Of a stretch of DNA of 64,000 nt, positions 11,717-23,345 are shown one piece after another. Location of the stretch: positions 115,241,195-115,305,194 of the forward strand of contig NC_071391.1 in NCBI RefSeq assembly GCF_022682495.2, read 5' to 3'. How positions within the stretch are numbered: position 1 is the stretch's first letter; the number at the start of each line of letters is the position of its first letter. A program made the position numbers and the translations under genes. Below the pieces are notes generated by a model. The model saw only the letters and a program-made list of their open reading frames with translations. It was not told where the DNA came from and did not search any database. The DNA comes from Desmodus rotundus. Its lineage: Eukaryota; Chordata; Mammalia; Chiroptera; Phyllostomidae.

Positions 11717-12650
11717 TTTCTGGTTGCCTCATTACCTCTCTTTTCCATGGGTCAGGTTCTTCTATTTCCTGAGTTTGATGCTTCTTTTTAGTAGTGTCAG
11801 CTTTCCTCAAATGTTTAATGATTTGTGACTGCGAGTGATTCTTTGTATTTGTTTTTCTCTGTCAACTGCTCATCATGCATTCCCTGCCTGCACGCCGGCA
11901 TAGGACAGGGTGGGAGGTGGGAGAGAGGCATCTCATGCTGCTGTGTCTGTGTGCTGGTGTGCACAGTGAGCCCAGGGAGAGCACATGGCTGCTGGGTATG
12001 TTACTCCGATCTTTAGGCTCCTAGGCAGGAGAGTTCCTCCAATTTGCAGGAGGTGGTGGTTGCCTAAGGCAAGAGTCCCCTTCTCTTCCCAAGCACACAC
12101 GCTCATGGCTCATCTCTGGGCTCACAGAGAGTGTGGTTTGCTGCCAGGTCCAAGTGGATCCATCCAAGTAGGAGATGGGAAGGCAGAAAGAGACAAGACT
12201 CCACACAGCTGGTACCTCTTAGTGTGGAACCTTATATAAAAACCCTGTTAGCGAGTCTGAGGACCCTCCTTTCTACTCTCCTGTGCCCTCTCTTCACGTC
12301 ACCTTTTGTAGCTGCCCTCTGCTGTGCATGTTTCGGTTGTGGTATACTTTTTCATTCCAAGTCTATCTGTATTCCACGTTTGAGTGATTTTTTTCTTGAT
12401 TTCTGGTGCACTACAGGTACATCTTGATTTCTAGAACAGATCACCCTCTCTAAGAATTTGGAATGAAGGGAGAGGTTGCCCTGTGAGATCTGTCAGCCGT
12501 CTTGAGTCAGGTCAGAAGTCATCCTTCCTGGTGTGTATTCATTCTGGTACTTCTGGAATATTAGATGCTTCTCTTGAGCAATAGAGAAAAGAGGTAGATT
12601 AGAGGGGTTGCTCAATTAATGTAAATATTCTCATCTAGCTATAGTTGTGC
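11717..12650. other. No gene recognised
   Basis: Old diverged DNA, with a GC-rich patch around 11880-12180. No splice-bounded open segment or repeat family could be assigned with confidence. Confidence 0.35.
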
Positions 12651-12651
12651 T

Positions 12652-12653
12652 AT

Positions 12654-12710
<57 letters not shown>

Positions 12711-12711
12711 A
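12652..12711. repeat. Compound (AC)n(AT)n microsatellite
   Basis: About 11 AC/CA units followed by two runs of TA units separated by ATACATA. Such compound dinucleotide tracts usually vary in length between individuals. Confidence 0.95.
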
Positions 12712-13007
12712 GAGGATAAATAAAAGGAAGGAACCCAGACAGCATTAAAAAAATCCATCTTCAAATTTATCTATGACAGTTTTGTCTACTGGAATTTCCC
12801 CAAAGGCCTTATCCTGACTTATGAGCTGCATGTTTCAATTGTGTTTGAATATAATTTACATATTCATATCCTAGTCAGTTTTCAAGTTGCAACATGACTA
12901 TAAGAAAGCCCTTACTCAGTGATATGTCCTCTGAGAACAAAACTGTCCTCTAACAAACTGGGCTGAATGAAGCGAAACAAACCGGCCATAAATCTCACAG
13001 AACAGCC

Positions 13008-13034
13008 TTGGCTTGTGGCTTGTGGCTTGTGGCT
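13008..13034. repeat. Short heptamer tandem repeat
   Basis: Three head-to-tail GGCTTGT units and a partial fourth. No function is evident. Confidence 0.8.
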
Positions 13035-15149
13035 CAGGGCAATATTTTTATAAGTCACTCATGCCTGTGACAAATACGTGCCCTTGCAACTTCTCCTTGA
13101 GTAGGCCTTGCCGCAGGTGGGCAGGAAAAATTCTGCTCATGGACCATGGGCCTTGGCAAGCACCCCAATTTCTCTCTATTACTCCCACCCACCCATGAGA
13201 ATGGGAAAAGGTAAAGAAGATAAACTCTGTATTCAGTGAATTTCCATGTTATTTGATCCTGGGTTGATACCCCCTGGGTTTGACTCCTCCCCACTAATAT
13301 ACACAATACCTTGGGTAAATTTAGTCCACATGTCACAGATGGGCCACTATAATTGAAAGGAGAACTGGCATCTACATTTACGCTCACAGAGAAGGCGGGT
13401 GACCCCAGCTTCCATTCATCTTATATCAGGAAAGTTTCTCTATGAAGGCTTTCCCACACGCTAAGGAAGAGAGAATGCGACAGGCTCAGTTTTCTTCAGG
13501 ACTACACCTCGGAAGATACTTGGACGAGGTGAACCAGAGAATTAAAGTTTCTTTTATTTAGTGTCATCTGAAGAGGTTCACTGAATTTTTGTTCTCAGAT
13601 CAAGAACTTTGGGATAAAAATACACCCTGAGAGATCCCATTTATCAGGCTCTCAGTGGCTCAGAGAATTTTACAGGCTTGGCGAAGTGACAAAGCATTTG
13701 AAAGTGCAGGGAGAAAAGTCGAGGGCCTCTGATGGATTGAAGGAAGTGAGGCATTCATATTAAAACTGGATGTATTTTCCTTTATCAAACTGCCCCGAGT
13801 TCAGCGGGAATACACATTTGTGGAAATTGTCAATATTTCATGGAAATGAATTCAAAGTATGAAAAGAGAGCTCCAAATTATTTTGGTGCATACAAATCAT
13901 TCCTTAAGATTCTGTAGCTGCTGTTGGAATGGAAAGTTTAGGCATGTTCAAAACAACAGAATATCACCTCTAACAGTGAGACTGCTGGGATTAAAATTAT
14001 GTTGTGTCCCCTGGGAAGAAGCTGTGTTTCTGAAGTTTAGAGACAGGCATATGCAGTGTAGACTAAACTATGAATACAGTCCATAGGTTCAATAACAACT
14101 AAACCTGTTGATGTCAGTTCTCCGATAACAAGGCAAAAATTGAAGTGGACCCAGTAACAGGCATGTAAATGTTTTATAGAAGCAACACTTATTAAAATGT
14201 TTCCTGACTTCCTCTGGTATTAGAGATGAACAGCCTGTATTTCTGGCTTGCATACAAGACTACCGGTAAAGCTTACCCAGAGTCCACGCACACGCTCAGT
14301 TCACCAGGGGGAAGACCAAATGCCCAGCTAGAAGGCTGCCTGTGGAGGGTCAGTCATTCCTGTCTGGTGCCTGCAGCAGTCACTCTTCCTAAATGCTTGA
14401 GGGTGGTGGCGCACGTCGGGCACAGGTGCGGGTGCCACTGGTGGCTTTTCCTTCGGTCAAGGAGACGATGCTTTCCTTCATCTTCATGCGTGAGAGTCTG
14501 TTCTCGTCGGTGTTCTGTAAGAACCCTCGTGGAAAGGAAAGGCCTGGCTCAGCCGAGCCCAGGCGCTGGGTGACACAATGCAGCCCTGTCTGCTTTGCGT
14601 TTGGTGTTTTGCCTGTGGCATTTCAAGTCCCTGAGTTGGTTTTCTCCGGGCTGTATTTGACAGTTGCATGAAGCATTTTGGGTAATGAGACTTAAATCTT
14701 TGTTCTGGATAAATGCCATCCTTAAATATATGTTTTTCAGCTTGGACTGTTGCCACACTTATTTTACGAACATTTGTCTGCACTAAGACGTAATTTTGGT
14801 TTTTTGTCCAAGGTCTGTGACAGATTCTAATCCCTCCCCCTCTGGCTTTGTTTTTCATCTTTACATACAGGACACTCACAGCAGTTGAAATATCTCTGGC
14901 ACACTCTTTAGGCTTGATGGCTTTCTTGCCTCTAAGCCATTTGTGACTGCTTGGAAGCACGTAGACAGTTGGGGTTTTTTTCCCCTCAGCTCTAATGGAT
15001 TAAGCCATAGTTCATGTTCTTTAAAAAAAAATCCTTATGAGTTACTTTATGCTGTGCAATCTTCAGAATTTTATTCTCAGTACTTTAACTTTCTACAGTC
15101 AGGCAAAGCCTGGGGGAGAGAAGAGAGAGATTGACCTCTAAACTGTTTA
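13035..15149. other. No gene recognised
   Basis: Mixed single-copy-like DNA with no repeat I can name. Around 14390-14525 there is a locally CpG-bearing patch (GTGGTGGCGCACGTCGGGC), and the frames on the two strands over it contradict each other. No exon is supported. Confidence 0.35.
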
Positions 15150-15600
15150 CATAATGAAATGAGCACAAATCTTTTTATAGGTTTCTTTGATTATGAAAGC
15201 AATACATAAATACCTACAAGATAAACCTAGAAAATAGAGAAAAAGATAACCACAACCCAATAGCCAGTGAAAATGTGTATTAGTTTTGAGTTTTTTCCTA
15301 ATCTGTTTTTCTATTTGCTTAAATTGCACAATTGCTTAATAGCAGCTAGGGTTACAACCCCGAGTTGTATCCAGCTTTTAAATTTCATATTACATCATAA
15401 ACAGTTCCTCATGTTAATATCGACTTCATAAACATTTGTAATTGCTTTAAGACATTAAATCATACAGCTGCAGCATAATTTAACGACTTCTATATCGTTG
15501 AACACTTTTTTCCAAATTTCATGGGTGTGCGTGATGATGTAATGATTATCTTTGTACATATGGCTTTTCACAATTATTTTCCTAGGTTGGTAGTTTACTG
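15150..15600 (-). mobile_element. Old L1-like 3' fragment
   Basis: Contains TTATGAAAGCAATACATAAA, GAAAATAGAGAAAAAGATAA, then the reversed L1 signature CAGCTGCAGCATAATTTAAC and TATCTTTGTACATATGGCTT. Heavily diverged; the subfamily is not assigned. Confidence 0.5.
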
Positions 15601-17269
15601 CCTAGAATCCGACTCAAGACTTCAGAAGAAGTCTTACCAACATAAAGTTCAAATATTTAAAGAGGAAAACCAGGGGAATCTGAATAAACATTTACATAAG
15701 CACGGTACACGTAACAAAACTAAGAAAATTGATGTAGGTGCCATAATTGACTCAAGGATAGACTTTTTCCAAATTTCTCCAGTGTTTCACTGATACCTAT
15801 TTTCTGTTCCAGGTGCGATGAAGAATGCGATATTGCATTTAAGATTAGACTTTTAGAACACAGTGACAGTCGTGTGCTCAGAAAGGGGGCTGAGCTGTGT
15901 GTTCTGGGTCGTGGCATAGCTAACGATGTCTCCCTCTTCTCCCGACTCATAAGTGGCAGCCTCGCTTCAGGTGGGATTCTCGAGTCACCATTTTCCTCCT
16001 TTAAATATCGGACTGTAATTATCATGTTTCTTATACATTTCTTTTTCTTCAGTCTGAGATTCATTCTGAATCCCTTGAGGTTTTCCTCTGCGACCTGGTT
16101 CCCATGTGATCGGGGTTCTTGTGTGATGGTATCTGGCAAGGCCTCAGCACTCTGACTGCAGGCAGCCGGTCAGAGCCGCACTGATGTTCTGCTGACCAGA
16201 CTGGGGTCCACGCTCAGGAGGCTTCACCCTCACAAAGTGCGTTAGAATTTCCACTACCTCCACCTTCAGCTCCTGGCTGGGATAGAGTCATTAATAGTTG
16301 TTTCGGAATGATTCTTCTAACTTAGGTTATTAAGTGATAAACTAAGGAATTCAGTCTGAGGTTCAGTAAATTTGCAAGGTCCTATGTCTCTTAAAGGGTG
16401 GAGCAGGCCTCCCAGGTTTGAAGGCCAAACCTTGGCCTAGTTCCAAAACTCATGTGAATGCTGCCTTTCATTCACACTTTCATTTCTTTCATAGGCACTA
16501 ATATGTTCTAGACTTCATCTGATTGGCATAATCTCTAGGATCCACATTGTTCCCTGTTTGGAAAATTTGGATGTTATTTTATCAATCTCTACTCTGATTT
16601 TTTGGGGGAATTACTGACTACTTAGTTGATCATATTCAGCTAACTGGCATGGCATGGATTTGGGCCTGGAGAATTAACTCCACTTAATTGGAACCAGTTT
16701 ACCTGCCAGCACAATTGGAATTAGAATTTAGGATAGAAAGAGTTTGAGAGCCATCCAGATTAGGTAATGAAATCCCGTGGGGCTCAGCATTTTCTGAAAC
16801 AAACAAACAAACCAACCTTCCTCCTCTGCTTATTGATCCCAACCATGAGAGGAATCTGCAGGGTGAATACACGCTCTATTTCAGAGTTAGTGTGGCTGCA
16901 AGTTTTAGGAACCACTTGGCTCTCTCCTAAATGCAACCCTAGTCAGGTTTTCCTCAGTTCTGCCCTTGGGCTGACCAGACCTTGGTCAACGTATGAGGGA
17001 GGTAGGCTCTTGGAACAAGAAGACTCCTTTGAGGCAGCTGTAACGTTGACAGGCTGGTGGCATTCAGCATGGCTCTGGCAGCATATGGAGCCCTCTGGCC
17101 AGTCTGGGCCACCAACTCCATCATGGCTGTTTTCTCTTAGAACTGGGCGTCAAGGTGAGCCCGGCCCCTGCATTTGGTGCTGTTCTCTCAGACTGTTGGT
17201 GAGTGTTAAAACAGAAAATCATTAAACCATTTGGATGGATTCACATGCTCTGATAGGGCAATGGCTCTG
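15601..17269. other. No firm gene; one weak exon-like segment
   Basis: Mostly unassigned. The segment 16958-17154 follows a pyrimidine-rich acceptor (GTTTTCCTCAG) and ends at AAG|GTGAGC. One frame stays open across it and through a longer 152-codon run (16767-17225). A second acceptor (GTTTTCTCTTAG, ending 17140) would leave only a 14 nt exon. The peptide is tryptophan-rich and matches nothing I know. Confidence 0.2.
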
Positions 17270-18655
17270 TGATTTATTTTAATTGTTGCAAAAATACAGA
17301 AGAAGTATAGACATCAATAAACATCAATGTACCCAACTCCAGAAATAAATAAATGCCAGCATTTTATCATGTTTGCTTTAGTTCCTCTTTAAGGAAATAA
17401 ACATCACAATAAAGCTGAATTCTACTTTGCTCACTCCTCCAATTCCATGTACCTCCTTCCCTCCCCAGAAGCAAGAACTATCATGCATCGGTCATGTAAA
17501 AGCATAAATACATACATACTCACAAATACTCCATAACTGATATTGTAGAATTTACATGAGTGGTAACATATGAAACATAATGTTATGCGACTTTTCCCAC
17601 TCAACATTGTTGTTAACATGTATTTTTGTTGATATATAAAAAATGCAGTGCAGTCATTTAAATTGCATCATTATATTATATCATATGTATATACCAATGC
17701 TTACTGATCTGTTTTCCTTCTGATGGAAATTTGGGACAGCTTCAGTATTTTGTGACTACAGACAGAGCTCCCTTCTAGAGCATAAGTTCAGAATTTCATC
17801 CGAGGTATGAACCTAGAGCGGGGACTGCTGCGTTGTCAGTTTCCAGGTTGCAATTATTATGAAACAGGATTCCAAAGTGCTTGAACTAAACTACTCTTAT
17901 ATTTGCAGCATTTGACAATTCCCGTTTTCCTTTATCCTGGCTAATAGGAATATGTCAGACTTTCCGGTTTTGTCATATAGACAAATGTTAAATGAAAGTT
18001 CAGTGTTGTTTTCTGTTTATTTTCCCGTCACTAGCATTTTCGTATAATAATTACCCATTATGTTCTGCTTCTGGGAGTATAAAAAAGGAATTTTTATCCT
18101 CTCAGTAAAATGGCCTTTATTGTAGTGAAGCTTTACATTTAGTCAAATTAATCAAGCCTTTAATTTCTGCTCTTTTTATCTTGCTTAGGAGTTCCCCTTC
18201 CCTTTCCAAGGTTATATAGATGCTGTTTATTTTTTTCAAAAAATCTGGAATTTATTTTTGAATGGTGTGAGGTAGAGATCCGGTGATAGTTTTCAGCCAT
18301 GAAAACTTCCGTATGGAAATTACATTGTCTCAGTTCCACTTATTGAATAGTCTTTCCCCCAGTGATTTACAATGCCTCATCTACTTTATCCCAAGGACTC
18401 ATACTTGAGTCTATTTCTGGGCTTTTTATTCTATTCCATTGATCTATTTGTCCATGTCTGGGCTGTTACTATCTTATCTTACTTGCTATATTACTTTATA
18501 GTAAGTCTATATAGGTTGTAGGTAAGTTCTTTGATTTAAAATCATCTTAGCTACTTCTTGACCTTTTGTTCTTCTTATTAGAATTGCATATAATTTAGAG
18601 GTTAATTTGATAAGAATATTGTACCAAAATATCTTTCATTTCTTCCTTCAAAATC
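17270..18655 (-). mobile_element. L1 3' UTR/ORF2 end fragment
   Basis: Reversed L1M landmarks appear in order: TTACATGAGTGGTAACATAT, CCAAAGTGCTTGAACTAAAC, GGTGTGAGGTAGAGATCCGG, CACTTATTGAATAGTCTTTC, TTCTATTCCATTGATCTATT and AATCATCTTAGCTACTTCTT. About 1.4 kb, without open frames of note. Confidence 0.8.
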
Positions 18656-18744
18656 ACCCTTTTAAAAGAAATAAACATTATAATAAACTTGAATTTTTCT
18701 TTTCTTTCTTACTCTCTTACTCTGCAAGGTTGACTTTACTAAAC

Positions 18745-18860
18745 TACCTTTCTGGACCTTAGTTTCCTGATCTATAATATGATAATATCGATTATCATTA
18801 TAGAATTGTTATAAGTAATGAACAGATCTAGCACATAGTAAATCTATATAATAGACTATT
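18745..18860 (+). mobile_element. MIR SINE 3' half
   Basis: Sense MIR: GACCTTAGTTTCCTGATCTA, TGATAATATCGATTATCATT, then GTAATGAACAGATCTAGCAC and ATAGTAAATC. The 5' half is missing. Confidence 0.6.
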
Positions 18861-18869
18861 AAGTAAATA

Positions 18870-19730
18870 AATACACTATCCACAGAGTTAAGAGACAAAA
18901 TAATATACCATAAAGAAGGACAAGAAATTGTGAAACAAAACAATTTAAATGTGAATCCTGAATGGAAAAAATTTGTCATACAAAAACAAGAGGAATCAGA
19001 AATTTTGGAAAAATGTTAGTATAGTCTCTGAAATTTAAAATACAAATCAATACATAGGATAAAGTCCAGGCTGGGAACTCTGTAATTGATGAATTAGGGT
19101 ATAGAATGGTAGAAATTGCATAGAAAGCTATATTTATACAGTTAAAGAGATAAAAAATATGAATGAAATGACAAGGAAGTCAGGCAAATTTTCCAAAAGA
19201 AATTAAATAAGAAATAAAGAAATATGAAGTAAACGAAATGGCATATGGCAGAAAATCAATAGTAGAGGCAATAATAACAGAATGTCAGAACTATAGAAAA
19301 ATGTGAATTTTAAGATGATAAGACCATACAAGGTGCTGAGCAGGATGGAATCAACTCACAACTAGACATGTTAATGGGGACTCTAGAACATGAATGATAA
19401 AGAGAAATTATTGAAAGTTAATGGGAAAGTAATAACAACTAGATTGGCAAAAGGCATTTCATTAATAATGAAATGCCAAAAGACAAAATAATATGTTCAA
19501 AGTTATAAAGAAATATCACGTCAACCTGGAATTCTATATCCAAATAAACTATGGTACAAGAGGGAAAAAAATAAAGATATTTTCAGAAGCATAAAAAAGA
19601 CAAACTCTACCTTTTATAAGCCACTGAAGAAAGAGTTATTAAAGAATATATCTTAGCAAGAAGAGAAATACATTCAGAATGTAAGAAAAGGCAAAGATAG
19701 CAATATATACTGGTCAATCTAATGAAATAA
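18870..19730 (+). mobile_element. Old L1 fragment
   Basis: A-rich sense-strand L1 sequence with ACGTCAACCTGGAATTCTAT, ATCCAAATAAACTATGGTAC, AAGATATTTTCAGAAGCATA and GCCACTGAAGAAAGAGTTAT, as in L1M elements. Its orientation is opposite to the preceding L1 block, so it is a separate insertion. An 8-G run ends it at 19734-19741. Confidence 0.65.
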
Positions 19731-19971
19731 TTTGGGGGGGGTTAAAAAGATAAAATTAATACAAGGAAGTTGTGGATTTCAGTGAGGAGATAACACAGGC
19801 TCAGGCCTCTACTTCAGGATGAGGACGGGTGACAAGAGCCGAGGAGAGAGTTCCGACAAGCCATAGCCCGAGGCTTTCAGTAACCTTTCACCTGGCCAGC
19901 CCAGCTCTGGTCTATTGTCAGGCACAGAGGGCTTTTGAGTCCTATCATCCTCCAGGAGTTGAAATCCCTTG

Positions 19972-20362
19972 TCTTAACAAGCTCAGGCTGCTGTATTAAA
20001 ATACCATAGACTGGGTACCTGAAACAACATACATTTTTCCCCCTCACAGTTCTGGAGGCTGGGAAGTCCAAGATCAAGGGGCCTGCACATTTAGCTCTTG
20101 GGGAGGGCTGGCTTCCTGGCTCACAAAAGGCTGTCCTGTCATGGTGTGCTTACGTGAGTTCTTTCTGTGCTCCTGGAGAGGGTGAGCTCTGGTGTTCCTT
20201 CCTCTTCTTGTAAGAACACTAATCCCACTATGGGGACTCCAACCTCATGGCCTCATCTAAATCTAGTTACCTCCCAAACGTTCTACCTCCTAATATCATA
20301 TGGGGGATCAGAACTCCAACATACGAATTTTGTGGGGACACAAACATTCAGTCCATGACATT
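19972..20362 (-). mobile_element. MaLR LTR (MLT1/MST-type)
   Basis: On the + strand: ATACCATAGACTGGGTACC, CTCACAGTTCTGGAGGCTGG, GTGAGCTCTGGTGTTCCTTC, TTGTAAGAACACTAATCCCA, CTAGTTACCTCCCAAACGTT and the end CAGTCCATGACA. This is the complement of a MaLR LTR and it is close to full length. Confidence 0.85.
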
Positions 20363-21110
20363 CCTGAAGAAGTAGGGTTCTAACCCTCTCTGCCCATTTC
20401 TCGATCCATAGGTTCATGGCTTCAGCCTCCGTTCATTACTATCTCATTCATGGAAATGTTTATCTTGTTTGTGAGCATGTCTTACTTAAAATTTTTTTTT
20501 AAAACTGTTTATTATCATCTTTGGAGCATAAGGATAAATTTTGAGCCAAAATACATACTATTTTGCATGTTTCATTGACTGAAAACCCCTCAAAGCCTGG
20601 GAGGGATTATCTGTTGTCAGCTCAGCATGACCACCAGCTGCTTCCACAGACTCCCTACATCATTAAGGAGAGGCCAAGAGTAACATTTCCCAGAATCTCC
20701 TTCTCTCTATGATCCTAAATTAGTGTCAGTCAGTGAGAGGAATTTGCATATTGGAAGGTGGATAGATAGGAGGAACCCCACTCGCTGGAAGCAGATTTGA
20801 GGTTCTCAGTGGCTTCAGGCTACTCTAGTGAATGACCCTCTCTGGTGCTGTGGGCAGCTGAGATAGCCAGCGGTAGCCTTTAGAGAAGCTCTCACTTCAG
20901 AGTTGCTGGCTGAGATGGATGTTTGAAATTTCTCAAAGTTTTCTGATATTTGGAGCAGCTTTCAAGTAAGCTCTTCAGAACCTCTTATGATGGTGATGCA
21001 AGCTGAGATCATCACAAATGGCCTCCTTGACCTTTGCTTCAAGACCTGCGAACAGATAGAAGCCTCAAATATCCTTTTTTAAAGTCTTTAATACTTGGAG
21101 TAGATTGAGG
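20363..21110. other. Unassigned, possibly ancient LTR-derived
   Basis: The part 20580-21090 has a repeat-like feel (GACCACCAGCTGCTTCCACA, CCCAGAATCTCCTTCTCTC, GTCAGTCAGTGAGAGGAATT) resembling old mammalian LTR-type sequence, but I cannot name the family. No gene. Confidence 0.3.
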
Positions 21111-21114
21111 AATG

Positions 21115-21665
21115 TGGTACCCAGCCTTCAAGATGCCCCCCCATCCCCATGATTACTTTCTCCTGGTATTCATGACTTTGTGGAGTCCCTTCCCAGAACA
21201 GAGTCAGGATGGCCCTGTGTAGTCCACAGAGTAAGATGGAAGGGACAGTGTGTGATTTCTGAGGCTAGATCATAAAAGGCATTGTGGCTTCTGCCATGGT
21301 CTTTTGAAAGAAGTGCTCTGTCTGCGGAAAGCCAGTTTTCAAGACATGAGGCTATTCAAACAGTGCCCTGGAGGGGCCTACCTACCTGATGAGGAACTGA
21401 GGCCTCCCACCAACAACAAGCACCAACTTGCCAGCAGTGTGAGTGAGCTGCCTTGGAGAGGACCCTCCAGTTCCAGGAAAGTCTTCAGATGGCTTAAACT
21501 CCCGTCAACTTCCTGAGAAACCCCAAGCTAGAACTTCCCAGCTGAGACACTTCTAAATTCCTGGCCCATAGAAACCATGTCAGATAATAAATGATTGTTG
21601 TTGTTATACGCCACTAAGTTTTGGGGGGAGGGGAAGTGTGGTTATGCAGGAATAGGTGACACAAT
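21115..21665 (+). mobile_element. MaLR-type LTR, nearly full length
   Basis: Sense strand: CTCCTGGTATTCATGACTTT, AAAAGGCATTGTGGCTTCTG, GATGAGGAACTGAGGCCTCC, CTAGAACTTCCCAGCTGAGA, then the poly(A) and R/U5 region GATAATAAATGATTGTTGTT and ACGCCACTAAGTTTTGG. About 550 bp. The AATAAA lies at the expected place. Confidence 0.75.
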
Positions 21666-21925
21666 AGCTTCTATTTTCCTACCAAACCCCCCATTAAAAA
21701 CTTTTCATTCTTATTCTTCCCAAATTGTCTCATGTTCTATACAGTCACTGAACAAAGGGAGTTAGACATATTGACATTTTCTTGCCTGGAATTATTTGAC
21801 AAGCCCAGGCAGCTTGTGTTTTTCAAACTGGTTGCCAATTTCCAGCTGGAAGAGTTGTTTATATCTCCCAAGATTATTTATCAGAATGCTTATTCTGATA
21901 AAAGCATTGCTCATTCTCTTTGCAG

Positions 21926-21958
21926 AAAGACGATGACAAGTTTGAGAGCGGTCAGAAT
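21926..21958 (+). CDS. Candidate 33 nt microexon, gene unknown
   Basis: An acceptor with a pyrimidine-rich tract (CTCATTCTCTTTGCAG, ending 21925) and a strong donor (AAT|GTAAGTA, from 21959) bracket 33 nt. A possible branch site (TTCTGATA) lies about 30 nt upstream. Frame 1 reads KDDDKFESGQN. A second frame is also open (KTMTSLRAVR), and the third hits TGA. The length is divisible by three, as is usual for neuronal or muscle microexons. The flanks (21700-21990) are not a repeat I recognise. I do not recognise the peptide. Strong sites this close are uncommon by chance, but without RNA or conservation data this remains a candidate. Confidence 0.35.
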
Positions 21959-21989
21959 GTAAGTAATTGAATCCCCTCTCTACTGTTTC

Positions 21990-22160
21990 CTGGTTGTTTT
22001 ATCTTGAGCCAATTTCTAAAACTTTTTAAATTTTAGTTTTCTTGACTATTAAACGTGGTAGTACCTACCACACAGGTTCATAAACAGGTTAAAAATTTTA
22101 AATATGTTAAAAACTTACAACACAGGCCTGGCACATGGTTATCATTTATTAATTCTTTCC
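21990..22160 (+). mobile_element. MIR SINE 3' half
   Basis: Sense MIR: TCCTGGTTGTTTTATCTTGA, TTTTAGTTTTCTTGACTATT, GTAGTACCTACCACACAGGT, then CAGGCCTGGCACATGGTTAT. Confidence 0.7.
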
Positions 22161-22161
22161 A

Positions 22162-22202
22162 TGGTGATGATGATGGTGGTGGTGACGGTGATGATGATGA
22201 CA
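22162..22202. repeat. (GAT/GGT)n trinucleotide repeat
   Basis: Imperfect GATGGTGATGATGATGGTGG-type triplets at the MIR tail, where such short repeats often grow. Confidence 0.85.
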
Positions 22203-22257
22203 AAGTGTAGACTTTGGTGTTTGGCCTTCAAGGCCTCCCACAAGGTCCTTCCTGTTT

Positions 22258-22700
22258 CAATTAGCTGTTGTTGTATAACATATCGCTCCCAAAACTTGAT
22301 TCCACTTTATTATCTCTCACAATTCTGTAGGTTGACCGGGATCAGTTGGGGAGATCTTCTGCTCCATGTGGTATCGACTGCAGTCACCTGGGGGCTTGAC
22401 TGGGTTGGACTACGCAAGATGGCCCCTCACATGGTGCCCTTAACTCTGCCTGTTGGCTGGGAGCTCAGCTGGGACTTTGACCAAAGAGCCCACACGTGCC
22501 TTCTCCATGTGGCTTGGGCTTCTCACAACATGGCAGCTGGATTCAAAGAGGCAAAGTCTCAAGAGCAAAGTTCCAAGAAGCAGGAAGTAAAAGCTACTGG
22601 TTTTCTTAAAGGCTAGGTCCAAAAACTGGCACAGTATTATTTCTGCTATGTTCTATTTGTTAACTAGTCATGGAACCAGCCCCGATTCAAGAATAGAAGT
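22258..22700 (-). mobile_element. MLT1-type LTR
   Basis: The + strand has AGCTGTTGTTGTATAACATA, TATTATCTCTCACAATTCTG, GGTTGACCGGGATCAGTTGG, GGGAGCTCAGCTGGGACTTT, CAACATGGCAGCTGGATTCA and TGGAACCAGCCCCGATTCAA, the complement of an MLT1-type LTR. The 170-codon frame across it is fortuitous. Confidence 0.7.
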
Positions 22701-23149
22701 AAAGTCGTCTTCTTCATAGGAATAGTGACAAAGAATTTGCCACCATCTTTAATCTACTGCATTCCCCAATTTCCTTTCCAAATATTTCCCAAATTATCTC
22801 TAAGAGTATCCTATGAAGCAAGGCAAGTCTATTAGCTTCTCTAAATCATGCCTGGTTGTTCCTTGTGTCTCTGTCCAGAGCAAGCCTAATCCTTCCCGTA
22901 AAACTTTCCCTCCCTAACCGCTAGGACGGACGGCAGTTTGCTTTATGATAACACATGTCCCAGTTGCTTGACGCTTTCCAGGCTTGATTATTTTATATGC
23001 AGTTTCCCACTGAGAGGGTTTAATATGTCTTAGCTTTCCGCATGAGCCTAGTACAGGTCTTACCATTAGTCTGTGCTTAGTAACTATTTTCTGATTTGAA
23101 TAATACATGTATACTGGGGGGGGGGTCAGTGGTGGAAGGGATTGGCATT

Positions 23150-23345
23150 TACTGAACACAGAGTCAAGCAAAATGCTAAGTTTACAGGCACCATTTCGCT
23201 ATTTCATGACCACCCTGTAAGTATGCTCAGATGCAGATACTGAGTACTTCACCTTCCTGACTCCACAAAAGTGGAAGAACCAAAACTAAATGCAGATCTG
23301 TCTGATGCCAAGGCCTTTATCATTCATTGGTACTGGCCTGCCTGA
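23150..23345 (-). mobile_element. MIR SINE
   Basis: Complementary MIR: GCATTTACTGAACACAGAG, AAATGCTAAGTTTACAGGC, ATGACCACCCTGTAAGTATG, CAGATACTGAGTA and ATGCAGATCTGTCTGATGCC. The GTAAGT inside it belongs to the repeat and should not be read as a splice donor. Confidence 0.7.

Noticed and set aside
11257..11772. 171-codon + strand open frame
   Set aside because: Antisense to an L1 3' region; hydrophobic composition comes from AT-rich repeat sequence.
22104..22616. 170-codon + strand open frame
   Set aside because: Runs from a trinucleotide repeat into an MLT1-type LTR.
23205..23222. GTAAGT donor-like sequence
   Set aside because: Part of a reversed MIR (CCACCCTGTAAGTATG); no acceptor-bounded exon precedes it.
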